From Pseudomonas sp. S37 (GTDB taxonomy: Bacteria > Pseudomonadota > Gammaproteobacteria > Pseudomonadales > Pseudomonadaceae), in NCBI RefSeq assembly GCF_016658545.1, contig NZ_JACVZC010000024.1, forward strand, positions 1 through 62,867: a DNA stretch of 62,867 nt. Direction: 5' to 3'. A program made the translations under genes and the position numbers. Shown one piece after another: positions 24,813 to 33,516 of this stretch. The notes below the pieces were generated by a model, which saw only the letters and a list, made by a program, of their open reading frames with translations, did no database searches and had not been told where the DNA came from. Position 1 is the first letter of the stretch, and each line of letters starts with the position of its first letter.

Positions 24813-26764
24813 CAGTGCACCTCCGCAGGTTCACGTTTAGCCGTTTGCGGCTTTGGGGCGGCAGGGGTGTCCTCTTCGATCAGCACGTCGGCCACCAATT
24901 CGGCCAGGTCCTTGATCTGTGGGCGCGGTTCGACCACACCTTCGAGCATGGCGGTGCACTGCGGGCAACCTACGGCCACCAGTTCGGCCTCGGTCTCGCG
25001 GATGTCGTCCATGCGCATGTCGGGGATACGCTGCTTGCCCGGGATGTCGGTGATCGGCGCGCCGCCACCACCGCCGCAGCAACGGGAGCGGAAGCCCGAA
25101 CGCTGCATCTCGCGCACTTCGATACCCAGCGCCTTGAGCACTTCACGCGGGGCTTCGTACTCGCCGTTGTAACGGCCCAGGTAGCAAGGGTCGTGGTAGG
25201 TGACGCTGCCGCCCTTGTGCTGGCCGAGGTTCAACTTCTTCGCCGCAATCAGCTCGGCGATGTAGGTGCTGTGATGCTGCACCTGGTAGTCGCCGCCCAA
25301 GGCGCCGTATTCGTTTTTCAGCACATGGAAGCTGTGCGGGTCGCAGGTGACGATGCGCTGGAACTTGTACTTGGCCAGGGTCTGGATATTGCGCTTGGCC
25401 AGTTGCTGGAAGGTCGCTTCGTCACCCAGGCGCCGTGCCACGTCGCCGCTGTCGCGTTCTTCCAGGCCGAGCACGGCAAAGTCCACGCCCGAGGCCTTCA
25501 GTACTTTAACGAACGAGCGCAGGGTGCGCTGGTTGCGCATGTCGAAGGCACCATCACCCACCCAGAACAGCACCTCGGTGGCTTTCACCTCCGACAGCAG
25601 TTGCAGGTTGAGGTCGGCGGCCCAGTTCATGCGCCCGCCAGGGGCGAAGCCGCCCGGGTTGTCGGTGGCGATCAGGTTGTCCAGCACCTCGGCGCCCTTG
25701 TTCGGGGTGGCGCCCTTTTCCAGGGTCAGATGGCGGCGCATGTCGACGATGGCATCGACGTGCTCGATCATCATCGGGCATTCCTCGACGCAGGCGCGGC
25801 AAGTGGTGCACGACCACAGCGTTTCGGCGTCGACCAGGCCATTGACGATCGGCTGATGCGGGTTGCCCCCGTGCTCGCCAATCGGCTTGCCCGGATACGG
25901 GCTGCCGGCAAACTGGGCGTCGGTGCCACCGGCCAGGCCGATGACCATGTCCTGGATGAGTTTTTTCGGGTTCAGCGGCTGGCCGGCAGCAAACGCCGGG
26001 CACATGGCTTCACATTTACCGCACTGCACGCAGGCATCGAAACCGAGCAGTTGGTTCCAGGTGAAGTCGACCGGTTTTTCCACGCCCAGCGGCGCGTTCG
26101 GGTCTTCCAGGTCCAGCGGCTTGAGGCCGGTGGAACGGCCACCGCCGAAGCGCTCGGCGCGGCGGTGCCAGGCCAGGTGCAGGGCACCGGCAAAGGCGTG
26201 CTTCATCGGCCCGCCCCAGGTCATGCCGAAGAACAGCTCCGACACGCCCCACAGCACGCCCAGGCCGAGCACGGCGACCATCACCCAGCCGCCGGTATTG
26301 GCCGGCAGGATACCGGCGACCGGCAAGGTGGCGATGAAGAAGCTCGCGGCAAACGCCAGCAGGCTCTTCGGCAGGCGCATCCACGGGCCCTTGGACAGGC
26401 GCGCAGGCGGGTTGAGGCGGCGTTTGAAGACGAACAGGGCGCCGGTGAACATGATGACCGTGGCCACCAGCAGCGCGTAGCCAAGAATCTTGCTCTGCAG
26501 GCCGAAGCCGTGCACCAGGATCGCCAGGGCAGCCGACAGCACGAAGCCGCCCGCCGTGGCCACGTGGGTCTTGGACATGTACTTGTCGCGCTCGACCACG
26601 TGGTGCAAGTCCACCAGGTAACGGCGTGGCATGGCCAGCAAACCGCCGATCAGGTCGACCTTGGAAGCCCGGCCACGGCGCCACATGCGCACCCGGCGCA
26701 GAGCGCCGAGCACTGCCAGGCCAAGGGCAGCGAACAGCAGGATGGGTAAAAGGGTGTTCAACAT
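24812..26764 (-). CDS. dgcB: Dimethylglycine demethylase subunit DgcB, iron-sulfur protein
   Basis: Membrane iron-sulfur partner of DgcA, 650 residues from MLNTLLPILLFAAL. The N-terminal third has several hydrophobic segments. Two ferredoxin-type clusters follow, CVQCGKCEAMCPAF and CTTCRACVEECPMM. The C-terminal half carries two CCG-type heterodisulfide-reductase motifs, including SRCCGGGGGAP and CPQCTAML. It likely takes electrons from the flavoprotein DgcA and ETF to the membrane. A REP pair separates it from dgcA. Confidence 0.92.
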   Translation of the reverse strand: MLNTLLPILLFAALGLAVLGALRRVRMWRRGRASKVDLIGGLLAMPRRYLVDLHHVVERDKYMSKTHVATAGGFVLSAALAILVHGFGLQSKILGYALLVATVIMFTGALFVFKRRLNPPARLSKGPWMRLPKSLLAFAASFFIATLPVAGILPANTGGWVMVAVLGLGVLWGVSELFFGMTWGGPMKHAFAGALHLAWHRRAERFGGGRSTGLKPLDLEDPNAPLGVEKPVDFTWNQLLGFDACVQCGKCEAMCPAFAAGQPLNPKKLIQDMVIGLAGGTDAQFAGSPYPGKPIGEHGGNPHQPIVNGLVDAETLWSCTTCRACVEECPMMIEHVDAIVDMRRHLTLEKGATPNKGAEVLDNLIATDNPGGFAPGGRMNWAADLNLQLLSEVKATEVLFWVGDGAFDMRNQRTLRSFVKVLKASGVDFAVLGLEERDSGDVARRLGDEATFQQLAKRNIQTLAKYKFQRIVTCDPHSFHVLKNEYGALGGDYQVQHHSTYIAELIAAKKLNLGQHKGGSVTYHDPCYLGRYNGEYEAPREVLKALGIEVREMQRSGFRSRCCGGGGGAPITDIPGKQRIPDMRMDDIRETEAELVAVGCPQCTAMLEGVVEPRPQIKDLAELVADVLIEEDTPAAPKPQTAKREPAEVH

Positions 26765-26821
26765 GGGAGGCTCCCACAACAGCTGGATTCTTGCGCCGAC
26801 CTGAGGGCGAGACTGGCCCCA

Positions 26822-26909
26822 TGTAGGAGCGGGTTTACCCGCGAATGCGTCCGGTCAGGCAACGGTGTTGTCAGTGCTGACGCATTCGCGGGTAAACCCG
26901 CTCCTACAG
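26822..26909. repeat. REP pair, class A, within the dgc operon
   Basis: GTAGGAGCGGGTTTACCCGC and its mirror, with TGCGT/ACGCA flanking the spacer. It lies between dgcA and dgcB and could stabilise the upstream dgcA message or lower downstream expression. Confidence 0.9.
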
Positions 26910-26941
26910 GGATCGCGCCCGATGGCGGCGACTGTTAACGA

Positions 26942-29002
26942 TCAGAAGTCCTTGCACAGGCGCAAGGCGTCGTAGATCGCCGCATGCACGTTGCGCTGGG
27001 CCACGCAGTCGCCAATGCGGTACAGCAGGTAGCCTTCGCCCGGCTGGCTGAGGATCGGCTGTGGCTTGATGGCGAACAGCGCCTCCACGTCGATCTGGCC
27101 TTTGTTGCGCGAACCTTCCTTCAGCGCGTAGTACAGCTGCTCGTCAGGGCGCACGCCGTTCTCCACCACCACCTGGTCGACCACGCGCTCTTCCTTGGCG
27201 CCGGTGTATTCGTTCTCCAGCACCGCCACCAGCTTGTCGCCTTCGCGGTAGACCTTTTCCAGCATCATGTCGCCGGTCATGATCACTTCTTTCGGGTACA
27301 TGCTGCGGTAGTAGGTCGGGAAAGTTGTACCGCCCATGGCCACGCCCGGTTTGATGTCGTCGGTGACGATCTCGACCTGGCTGCCCTTGTCGGCGATGAA
27401 GTCGGCCACCGACATGCCGGTGAATTCGCAGATGGTGTCGTACACCAGCACGTTCTTGCCCGGCGCAACCTTGCCGTCGAGCACGTCCCAGCTGCTGACC
27501 ACCAGCCCTTCGGCGGCGCCCCAGTGCTCGTTCTGCTCAAGGAACGAATGGCCACCCACCGCCAGCACGATGACGTCCGGGCGCAGGTCCTGGATGGTCG
27601 CCACGTCAGCGGCGGTGCCCAGGCGCAGGTCGACCTTCAGACGCGCCAGCTCCAGCTGGTACCAACGGGTGATACCGGCAATCTGGTCGCGCTGCGGCGC
27701 CTTGGCGGCGATGGTGATCTGCCCGCCGATCTGCTCCTTCTTCTCGAACAGGGTCACGTCGTGGCCACGTTCGGCCGCCACGCGGGCCGCTTCCATGCCG
27801 GCCGGGCCGGCGCCAACCACCACCACCTTGCGCTTGACGCCGGTGGTCTTCTCGATGATGTGCGGCACGCCCATGTACTCACGGGAGGTCGCGGCGTTCT
27901 GGATGCACAGCACATCCAGGCCCTGGTACTGGCGGTCGATGCAGTAGTTGGCACCGACGCACTGCTTGATCTGGTCGATCTGGCCCATCTTGATCTTGGC
28001 GATCAGGTGCGGGTCGGCCATGTGTGCACGGGTCATGCCGACCATGTCCACGTAGCCGCCTTCCAGAATGCGCGTGGCCTGGTTCGGGTCCTTGATGTTC
28101 TGCGCGTGCAGCACCGGGACCTTGACCACTTCCTTGATGCCCGCCGCCAGGTGCAGGAACGGCTCCGGCGGGTAGCTCATGTTGGGGATGACGTTGGCCA
28201 GGGTGTTGTGGGTGTCGCAACCCGAGCCGACCACACCGATGAAGTCGAGCATGCCGGTGGCATCGTAATAGGCGGCGATCTGCTTCATGTCCTCGTGGCT
28301 GAGGCCATCGGGGTGGAACTCGTCACCGCAGATACGCATGCCCACGCAGAAGTCGTCACCGACTTCGGCACGCACGGCTTTCAATACTTCCATACCGAAC
28401 TTCATACGGCCTTCGAAGCTGCCGCCCCATTCGTCGGTACGCTTGTTGACCCGTGGGCTCCAGAACTGGTCGATCATGTGCTGGTGCACCGCCGACAGCT
28501 CAACGCCGTCCAGGCCACCCTCTTTGGCACGCCGCGCAGCCTGCGCGTAGTTGCCGATCACCCGCCAGATCTCTTCCACCTCGATGGTTTTGCAGGTGGC
28601 GCGGTGAACGGGTTCACGGATACCCGACGGCGACATCAGGGTCGGCCAGTTGAAGCCGTCCCAGCGCGAGCGGCGGCCCATGTGGGTAATCTGGATCATG
28701 ATCTTGGCGCCATGCTTGTGCATGGCGTCGGCCAGGTTCTGGAAGTGCGGGATGATGCGGTCGGTCGACAGGTTGACCGAGGCCCACCACTCCTGCGGGC
28801 TGTCGATGGCCACCACCGACGAGCCGCCGCAGATCGCCAGGCCGATGCCGCCCTTGGCCTTTTCTTCGTAGTACTTCACGTAGCGGTCGGTCGTCATGCC
28901 GCCGTCAGTGGCGTAGACCTCGGCGTGCGCGGTGCTGAGCACACGGTTGCGGATGGTCAGTTTGCCGATCTGGATCGGCTGGAACATTGCTTCGAATGCC
29001 AT
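26942..29002 (-). CDS. dgcA: Dimethylglycine demethylase subunit DgcA
   Basis: Demethylates dimethylglycine to sarcosine. This 686-residue protein belongs to the NADH:flavin oxidoreductase (old yellow enzyme plus FAD/NAD domain) class, like trimethylamine and 2,4-dienoyl-CoA reductases. Residues 1-360 form the FMN TIM barrel (PIQIGKLTIRNRVLSTAH; ITHMGRRSRWDG; GLDGVELSAVH). The 4Fe-4S cysteines lie in CVGANYCIDRQ and DVLCIQNAA. A dinucleotide-binding domain begins KVVVVGAGPAGMEAARVA. The gene follows the DUF5943 gene by 15 bp and is preceded by GGAG. Confidence 0.95.
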   Translation of the reverse strand: MAFEAMFQPIQIGKLTIRNRVLSTAHAEVYATDGGMTTDRYVKYYEEKAKGGIGLAICGGSSVVAIDSPQEWWASVNLSTDRIIPHFQNLADAMHKHGAKIMIQITHMGRRSRWDGFNWPTLMSPSGIREPVHRATCKTIEVEEIWRVIGNYAQAARRAKEGGLDGVELSAVHQHMIDQFWSPRVNKRTDEWGGSFEGRMKFGMEVLKAVRAEVGDDFCVGMRICGDEFHPDGLSHEDMKQIAAYYDATGMLDFIGVVGSGCDTHNTLANVIPNMSYPPEPFLHLAAGIKEVVKVPVLHAQNIKDPNQATRILEGGYVDMVGMTRAHMADPHLIAKIKMGQIDQIKQCVGANYCIDRQYQGLDVLCIQNAATSREYMGVPHIIEKTTGVKRKVVVVGAGPAGMEAARVAAERGHDVTLFEKKEQIGGQITIAAKAPQRDQIAGITRWYQLELARLKVDLRLGTAADVATIQDLRPDVIVLAVGGHSFLEQNEHWGAAEGLVVSSWDVLDGKVAPGKNVLVYDTICEFTGMSVADFIADKGSQVEIVTDDIKPGVAMGGTTFPTYYRSMYPKEVIMTGDMMLEKVYREGDKLVAVLENEYTGAKEERVVDQVVVENGVRPDEQLYYALKEGSRNKGQIDVEALFAIKPQPILSQPGEGYLLYRIGDCVAQRNVHAAIYDALRLCKDF

Positions 29003-29017
29003 GACGCTATCTCCGGC

Positions 29018-29548
29018 TTACAACGGCTTTGTAACGAACAGGCCATCTTCGTGGCCTTCTTCCGACCCGCCGTAGACCTGTTCGGCCACGGTGCGGATCT
29101 TGCTGCCGCGGGCAGCGAGAATCTGGTCCATGGCGCCGGCGAACCAGCCGGTGAACATGTAGTCGACCTTGCGGCCGCACTTGCCATAGACGTACACAAA
29201 AGCGGAGTGCTTGAGCTTGACGCTGCAGGTGCCTTTGTCCAGGTCGATGTCCTGGATCTCGAACAGGCCCCAGCCACGCTGGCTCAGGCGCTTCATGTAG
29301 TGCTCGAATACCGCCACGCCTTCCAGGCCATGGCACTCGGCTTCTTTTTCACACCAGTGCCAGGCGGACTTGTAACCGGCCTTGTAGAGGATCTCGGCGT
29401 AGGCGTCGGCGCCCAGCACTTCTTCGATGCCGATGTGGTTGTTGACGAAGAAATGGCGCGGCACATACAGCATCGGCAGGGCGTCGCTGGTCCATACGCC
29501 GGTTTCGGTATCGACTTCGATTGGCAATTGCGGGGCGATCTTGGCCAT
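29018..29548 (-). CDS. DUF5943 protein of the dimethylglycine operon
   Basis: 176-residue cytosolic protein with no known enzymatic role. It starts MAKIAPQLPIEVDTETGVW and contains a V4R-like small-molecule-binding pattern in its C-terminal half (KLKHSAFVYVYGKCGRKVDYMFTGWFAG). It lies immediately upstream of dgcA, as does PA5397 in P. aeruginosa, so a role in dimethylglycine demethylase assembly or sensing is plausible but unproven. Confidence 0.78.
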   Translation of the reverse strand: MAKIAPQLPIEVDTETGVWTSDALPMLYVPRHFFVNNHIGIEEVLGADAYAEILYKAGYKSAWHWCEKEAECHGLEGVAVFEHYMKRLSQRGWGLFEIQDIDLDKGTCSVKLKHSAFVYVYGKCGRKVDYMFTGWFAGAMDQILAARGSKIRTVAEQVYGGSEEGHEDGLFVTKPL

Positions 29549-29625
29549 GGAAACTCAACTCCATAAAATTTTTATTTGGGATGCCCCGGCGTTGCTGGCA
29601 GGGGCTTTCAGGCTTGGAGAGCGGC

Positions 29626-30603
29626 TTACTCGCCCCACACGTCCTTGAGGACGTTGACCCAGTTCTCGCCCATGATCTTGCGCACCACGCGCTCGGAGTG
29701 GCCGCGCTTGAGCAAGGTTTCGGTGAGGTTGGGGAATTCGCCCACGGTGCGGATGCCCAGCGGGTTGATGATCTTGCCGAAGTTGGTCAGGCGACGGGCG
29801 TAGCCCTTGTCGTGGGTCAGGTACTCGAAGAAGTCCTGGCCGTGGCCCTGGGTGAAGTCGGTACCGATACCGATGGCGTCTTCACCAACGATGTTCATGG
29901 TGTATTCGATGGCTTCGGCGTAGTCGTCGATGGTCGAGTCGATGCCCTTGGCCAGGAACGGCGCGAACATGGTCACGCCAACAAAGCCGCCGTGGTCGGC
30001 GATGAACTTCAGCTCTTCGTCCGACTTGTTGCGCGGGTGCTCTTTCAGGCCCGAGGGCAGGCAGTGCGAGTAGCACACCGGCTTTTTCGATTCGAGGATG
30101 ACTTCTTCGGAAGTCTTGGAGCCGACGTGGGACAGGTCACACATGATGCCGACGCGGTTCATTTCCGCCACGATCTCGCGGCCGAAGCCCGACAGGCCGC
30201 CGTCACGCTCGTAGCAACCGGTGCCCACCAGGTTCTGGGTGTTGTAGCACATCTGCACGATGCCCACGCCCAGCTGCTTGAACACATCGACGTAGGCGAT
30301 CTGGTCTTCGAAGGCGTGGGCGTTCTGGAAGCCGAAGAGGATGCCGGTCTTCCCCAGTTCCTTGGCCTTGCGGATGTCGGCGGTGGTGCGTACCGGCATC
30401 ACCAGGTCGCCGTTGTCGCGGATCAGCTTCTGGCTGGCGGCGATCTGGTCGACGGTCGCCTTGAAGCCTTCCCAGACCGACACCGTGCAGTTGGCCGCAG
30501 TCAGCCCGCCTTTGCGCATGTCCTCGAACAGCTCGCGGTTCCATTTGGCAATGATCAGGCCGTCGATGACGATGCTGTCGGCGTGAAGTTCGGCTGGGCT
30601 CAT
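29626..30603 (-). CDS. Membrane-dipeptidase-type peptidase (M19 family)
   Basis: 325-residue member of the renal dipeptidase family (M19), usually a zinc dipeptidase. The start MSPAELHADSIVIDGLIIAK at 30603 carries the family's beginning; note that the usual HxD zinc motif near the N-terminus (DGHND-like) is replaced by DGLIIAK, while CDLSHVGSKT and YSHCLPSGLKEHPRNKSDEEL retain later ligands. It precedes the DUF5943 gene by 77 bp. P. aeruginosa has the same pairing (PA5396), so it belongs to the betaine/dimethylglycine regulon, though its substrate is unclear. Confidence 0.83.
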   Translation of the reverse strand: MSPAELHADSIVIDGLIIAKWNRELFEDMRKGGLTAANCTVSVWEGFKATVDQIAASQKLIRDNGDLVMPVRTTADIRKAKELGKTGILFGFQNAHAFEDQIAYVDVFKQLGVGIVQMCYNTQNLVGTGCYERDGGLSGFGREIVAEMNRVGIMCDLSHVGSKTSEEVILESKKPVCYSHCLPSGLKEHPRNKSDEELKFIADHGGFVGVTMFAPFLAKGIDSTIDDYAEAIEYTMNIVGEDAIGIGTDFTQGHGQDFFEYLTHDKGYARRLTNFGKIINPLGIRTVGEFPNLTETLLKRGHSERVVRKIMGENWVNVLKDVWGE

Positions 30604-30887
30604 CAGGCTGTCCCCTTTGTTGATTTGGGCCACGCCGAATCTTCTGCCGGCGCTTTGGGGCCAGCATATGCCTGTGCCCAAAGGCGCCCCGATGCAAAAA
30701 CGACAGGGGGTTTGCCGAAAGCGTCAATGCGCGACAACAGCCCCTCTGCCGCACTGCCTGGCGATGAGAGACAGTCTCGATAACGACGTTTGCGGCCACT
30801 TCATGAACATTTGGACAGGTAGCTACCGCCGCGCCTTCGTCTGAGCGAGAATCCCAGCGATTCGTCAGCCTGTTGAGGAGGAAAGGG
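30604..30887. other. Divergent control region of the dgc operon
   Basis: 284 bp between the divergent dipeptidase and LprI-like genes. GbdR would be expected to bind here to activate the dipeptidase-DUF5943-dgcAB-etf operon, but I could not pick out a convincing pair of 21-bp-spaced repeats. No reading frame is supported. Confidence 0.4.
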
Positions 30888-31289
30888 ATGAAATCAATGG
30901 CATGGCTGGTACTGCTGGCCGTCGTATCGGGCGCCCACGCGGGCGAGGAAGAAAGCACCCCGTGCGACAACGTCGAGACCGACCAGCAGACATTCGCCTG
31001 TGCGGCATTCAACAAGCAGACTGCCGAGCGCGAACTGAAAGCGGCGTATGACGATTTGATTCAGCGCATTCGCGACCAGTATGCCGATGAAGCGGACCAG
31101 GCTACTGCGCTGGTCGGGCGCATGGAGGCGGCGGAGAAGCTGTGGACGCAGCTGCGCGATGCTGATTGCAAGGTCGAGACCTATGCCGAAAAGCCCGGCA
31201 GCAAGGCGTTCCAGGCGGCGTGGGATACCTGTGTGGCGCAGCGTAGTGATGACCGCTCGGAATACCTGCAGTCCATCGGCCAGCAGTGA
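30888..31289 (+). CDS. LprI/DUF1311-family secreted protein
   Basis: 133-residue predicted periplasmic protein with a Sec signal (MKSMAWLVLLAVVSGAHA). The mature part is mostly helical and has four cysteines (PCDN, FACA, DCKV, DTCV), matching the DUF1311/LprI family; the mycobacterial founder inhibits lysozyme. AGGAGGAAAGG precedes the ATG at 30888. A GC-rich inverted repeat at 31301-31336 follows it and could terminate both this gene and the convergent cdhR. Confidence 0.8.
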   Translation: MKSMAWLVLLAVVSGAHAGEEESTPCDNVETDQQTFACAAFNKQTAERELKAAYDDLIQRIRDQYADEADQATALVGRMEAAEKLWTQLRDADCKVETYAEKPGSKAFQAAWDTCVAQRSDDRSEYLQSIGQQ

Positions 31290-31300
31290 GGTCCCGCTTT

Positions 31301-31336
31301 CCTGTACTGGCTTGCCGGCGATGAGGCCAGTACAGG
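31301..31336. terminator. Inverted repeat between convergent genes
   Basis: CCTGTACTGGC at 31301-31311 pairs with GCCAGTACAGG at 31326-31336 (11 bp perfect). It resembles the outer flank of class A REP units (compare 36678) without a full core, and lies between the LprI-like gene and cdhR. Confidence 0.6.
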
Positions 31337-31342
31337 AGGACC

Positions 31343-32287
31343 TCAGACCACCCTGACCAAGCGGTCCTCCCGCGGGCAACGCTGATACCGCGCCCGGTAA
31401 CACCGGGTAAAGTACGAAGCCGACTCGAACCCGCACGCCACCCCCACCTCCAGCACACTCATATCGGTCTGGCGCAACAACTGCCTGGCCTTATCCAGCC
31501 GCAGGCGCAGATAGAACCCACTGGGCGTGTCGTCCAGGTGCACACGAAACAGCCGCTCCAGCTGCCGCCGGGTCACCTGCACCGCTTCGGCCAGCACCTG
31601 GGTATTGAGCGGCTGCTCGGTGTTGCGCTCCATTTCGCCAATCACCTTCACCAGCTTCTTGTTGCTGATGCCATAGCGGCTGGCGATCTGCATGCGCTGG
31701 TGGTCCTGTCGCTGGCGGATACGCCCGAGCACGAACTGTTCCGACACCTGCACCGCCAGTTCACTGCCGTGGGCCTGGGCAATCAGGTCGAGCATCAGGT
31801 CGATCGACGCCGTACCACCCGCACAGGTAATGCGCCGCCGGTCGATTTCGAACAGTTCCTGGGTCGCCTGCAGGCTCGGGTAGTTCTCCTTGAACGCCTC
31901 CAGCGCCTCCCAGTGCACGGTGGCGCGGTGGCCGTCGAGCAGGCCGGCCTCGGCCAGCACCACTGCGCCGGTATCGATGCCACCCAGAATCACCCCGTCA
32001 TGGTCCATCCGGCGTAGCGCCTGCTGCAGCACCGGCCCATAACAGGCCAGCGGCTCAAAGCCGGCCACAATCAGCAGGATGCCAGCCGGCTCGCCCGCCG
32101 CCAGTGCCGCATCGGCGTTCACCGACATGCCATTGCTGGCCTGCACCGCGCCGCCATCCAGGCTCAGCACCTGCCAGCGGTACGACGGGCCCTTGAAGCG
32201 GTTGGCTACCCGCAGCGGCTCCAGGGCACTGATGAAGCCCATGGCCGAGAACCCGGGCAACAACAGGAAATGAATGATTTGCGGCAT
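31343..32287 (-). CDS. cdhR: Carnitine-responsive AraC/GlxA regulator CdhR
   Basis: 314-residue activator with an N-terminal DJ-1/PfpI-like domain (IIHFLLLPGFSAMGFISALEP; YGPVLQQALRRMDHDG) and a C-terminal AraC helix-turn-helix pair ending CGFESASYFTRCYRARY. The GlxA layout is shared with GbdR at 46115. It is divergent from caiX-cdhCAB, as in P. aeruginosa, where CdhR activates carnitine catabolism. The start at 32287 (MPQIIHFLLL) places the whole operator in the 146-bp divergent gap, which contains a matching pair of 21-bp-spaced repeats. Confidence 0.9.
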   Translation of the reverse strand: MPQIIHFLLLPGFSAMGFISALEPLRVANRFKGPSYRWQVLSLDGGAVQASNGMSVNADAALAAGEPAGILLIVAGFEPLACYGPVLQQALRRMDHDGVILGGIDTGAVVLAEAGLLDGHRATVHWEALEAFKENYPSLQATQELFEIDRRRITCAGGTASIDLMLDLIAQAHGSELAVQVSEQFVLGRIRQRQDHQRMQIASRYGISNKKLVKVIGEMERNTEQPLNTQVLAEAVQVTRRQLERLFRVHLDDTPSGFYLRLRLDKARQLLRQTDMSVLEVGVACGFESASYFTRCYRARYQRCPREDRLVRVV

Positions 32288-32300
32288 TGCATGCTCCACG

Positions 32301-32336
32301 GCAAAGGTGGTCGCCTCCGTGCAAGTGTTGGTCGCC
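32301..32336. promoter_or_regulatory. Direct repeats spaced 21 bp, probable CdhR operator
   Basis: GCAAAGGTGGTCGCC (32301-32315) and GCAAGTGTTGGTCGCC (32321-32336) share TGGTCGCC starting exactly 21 bp apart, two helical turns, as expected for an AraC-family dimer. The site lies between cdhR and caiX. Confidence 0.6.
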
Positions 32337-32433
32337 AGGGTGCGATTTTTCACCCTGCCAGCAGCGTAGCGTGTTCACACGGTCCAGAGAGATCGAAACC
32401 CATAACAATATGCACTGCCGATGGAGAGCCACC

Positions 32434-33378
32434 ATGCACAGCTTGATCCGCCGCAGCCTGTTGACCCTTGCCCTGAGCAGCCTCGCCACTTCCCCGCTTT
32501 TCGCCGCCGAGCCCGGGGCCTGCAAGAACGTCCGCCTGGGCGTGGTCAACTGGACCGACGTCATCGCCACCAGCGCCATGGCCCAGGTGCTGCTCGACGG
32601 CCTGGGTTACCAGACCAAACAGACCAGCGCTTCGCAGCAGATCATCTTCGCCGGCATCCGCGACAAACGCCTGGACATGTTCCTGGGTTACTGGAACCCG
32701 ATCATGACCCAGACCATCACCCCGTTCGTCGACGCCAAGCAGGTCAAGGTACTGGAGAACCCAAGCCTGGAGGACGCCCGCGCCACCCTGGCCGTGCCGA
32801 AATACCTCTACGACAAGGGTTTGAAGACCTTCGCCGACATCCACAAGTTCGAGAAGGAGCTAGGCGGCAAGATCTATGGCATCGAACCGGGCTCCGGCGC
32901 CAACACCCAGATCAAGGCAATGATCACCAAGAACCAGTTCGACCTGGGCAAGTTCCAGCTGGTCGAGTCCAGCGAAGCCGGCATGCTCGCCGCGGTCGAC
33001 CGCGCGGTGCGGCGCAAGGAGGCGGTGGTGTTCTTCGGCTGGGCACCGCACCCGATGAACGTGAACATCGACATGGCCTACCTGGGTGAAAGCCAGGACG
33101 CCCTGGGTCCGGATGAAGGCCGTGCCACAGTGTGGACCGTTACCGCGCCGGACTACGCCGAACGCTGCCCCAACGCCCACCGCCTGCTGGCCAACCTGAA
33201 CTTCAGCGCCGAGGACGAGAGCCGCATGATGCAGCCGCTGCTCGACCACAAGGACGCGCTGGAATCGGCCCGCCAGTGGCTGAAAGACCACCCCGAGGAC
33301 AAGGCCCGCTGGCTGGAAGGTGTGACCACCTTCGATGGCAAGCCGGCCGCCGACAACCTCAAGCTCACTGCCAACTGA
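32434..33378 (+). CDS. caiX: Carnitine-binding protein CaiX
   Basis: Periplasmic solute-binding protein of 314 residues with a Sec signal ending LFAAEPGACKNV. The QAC-binding family landmarks are VRLGVVNWTDVIATSAMAQVLL, DMFLGYWNP, YGIEPGSGANTQ and VVFFGWAPHPMNVN, in which aromatic residues cage the trimethylammonium group. It brings carnitine to a CbcWV-type permease and ATPase; those genes are at 50.6-52.6 kb, as in P. aeruginosa, where CaiX shares the Cbc core transporter. First gene of the carnitine operon. Confidence 0.92.
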   Translation: MHSLIRRSLLTLALSSLATSPLFAAEPGACKNVRLGVVNWTDVIATSAMAQVLLDGLGYQTKQTSASQQIIFAGIRDKRLDMFLGYWNPIMTQTITPFVDAKQVKVLENPSLEDARATLAVPKYLYDKGLKTFADIHKFEKELGGKIYGIEPGSGANTQIKAMITKNQFDLGKFQLVESSEAGMLAAVDRAVRRKEAVVFFGWAPHPMNVNIDMAYLGESQDALGPDEGRATVWTVTAPDYAERCPNAHRLLANLNFSAEDESRMMQPLLDHKDALESARQWLKDHPEDKARWLEGVTTFDGKPAADNLKLTAN

Positions 33379-33383
33379 CAGGG

Positions 33384-33492
33384 CCTCTTCGCGGCGGTTC
33401 GACGCCTCGATGAACCCGCTCCCACAGGAACTCCACCGAACTCAGGATCGATGCCGACCCTGTGGGAGCGGGTTTACCCGCGAAAAGGCCAG
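33384..33492. repeat. REP pair, class A, with 17-nt loop insertion
   Basis: Left arm at 33388-33427 is identical over 40 bases to that at 21621-21660, including the extra GGCGGTTCGACGCC hairpin. It lies between caiX and cdhC. Confidence 0.88.
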
Positions 33493-33516
33493 CACAGACA
33501 CCACAAGGAACCCGCC

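Noticed and set aside
24815..26749. 644-codon plus-strand frame opposite dgcB
   Set aside because: Antisense shadow of a gene with clear iron-sulfur motifs.
26984..29566. 860-codon open frame on the plus strand opposite dgcA
   Set aside because: Composition is the mirror of a high-GC gene (His/Val/Ala/Asp rich), no family match, and dgcA with DUF5943 on the other strand are certain.
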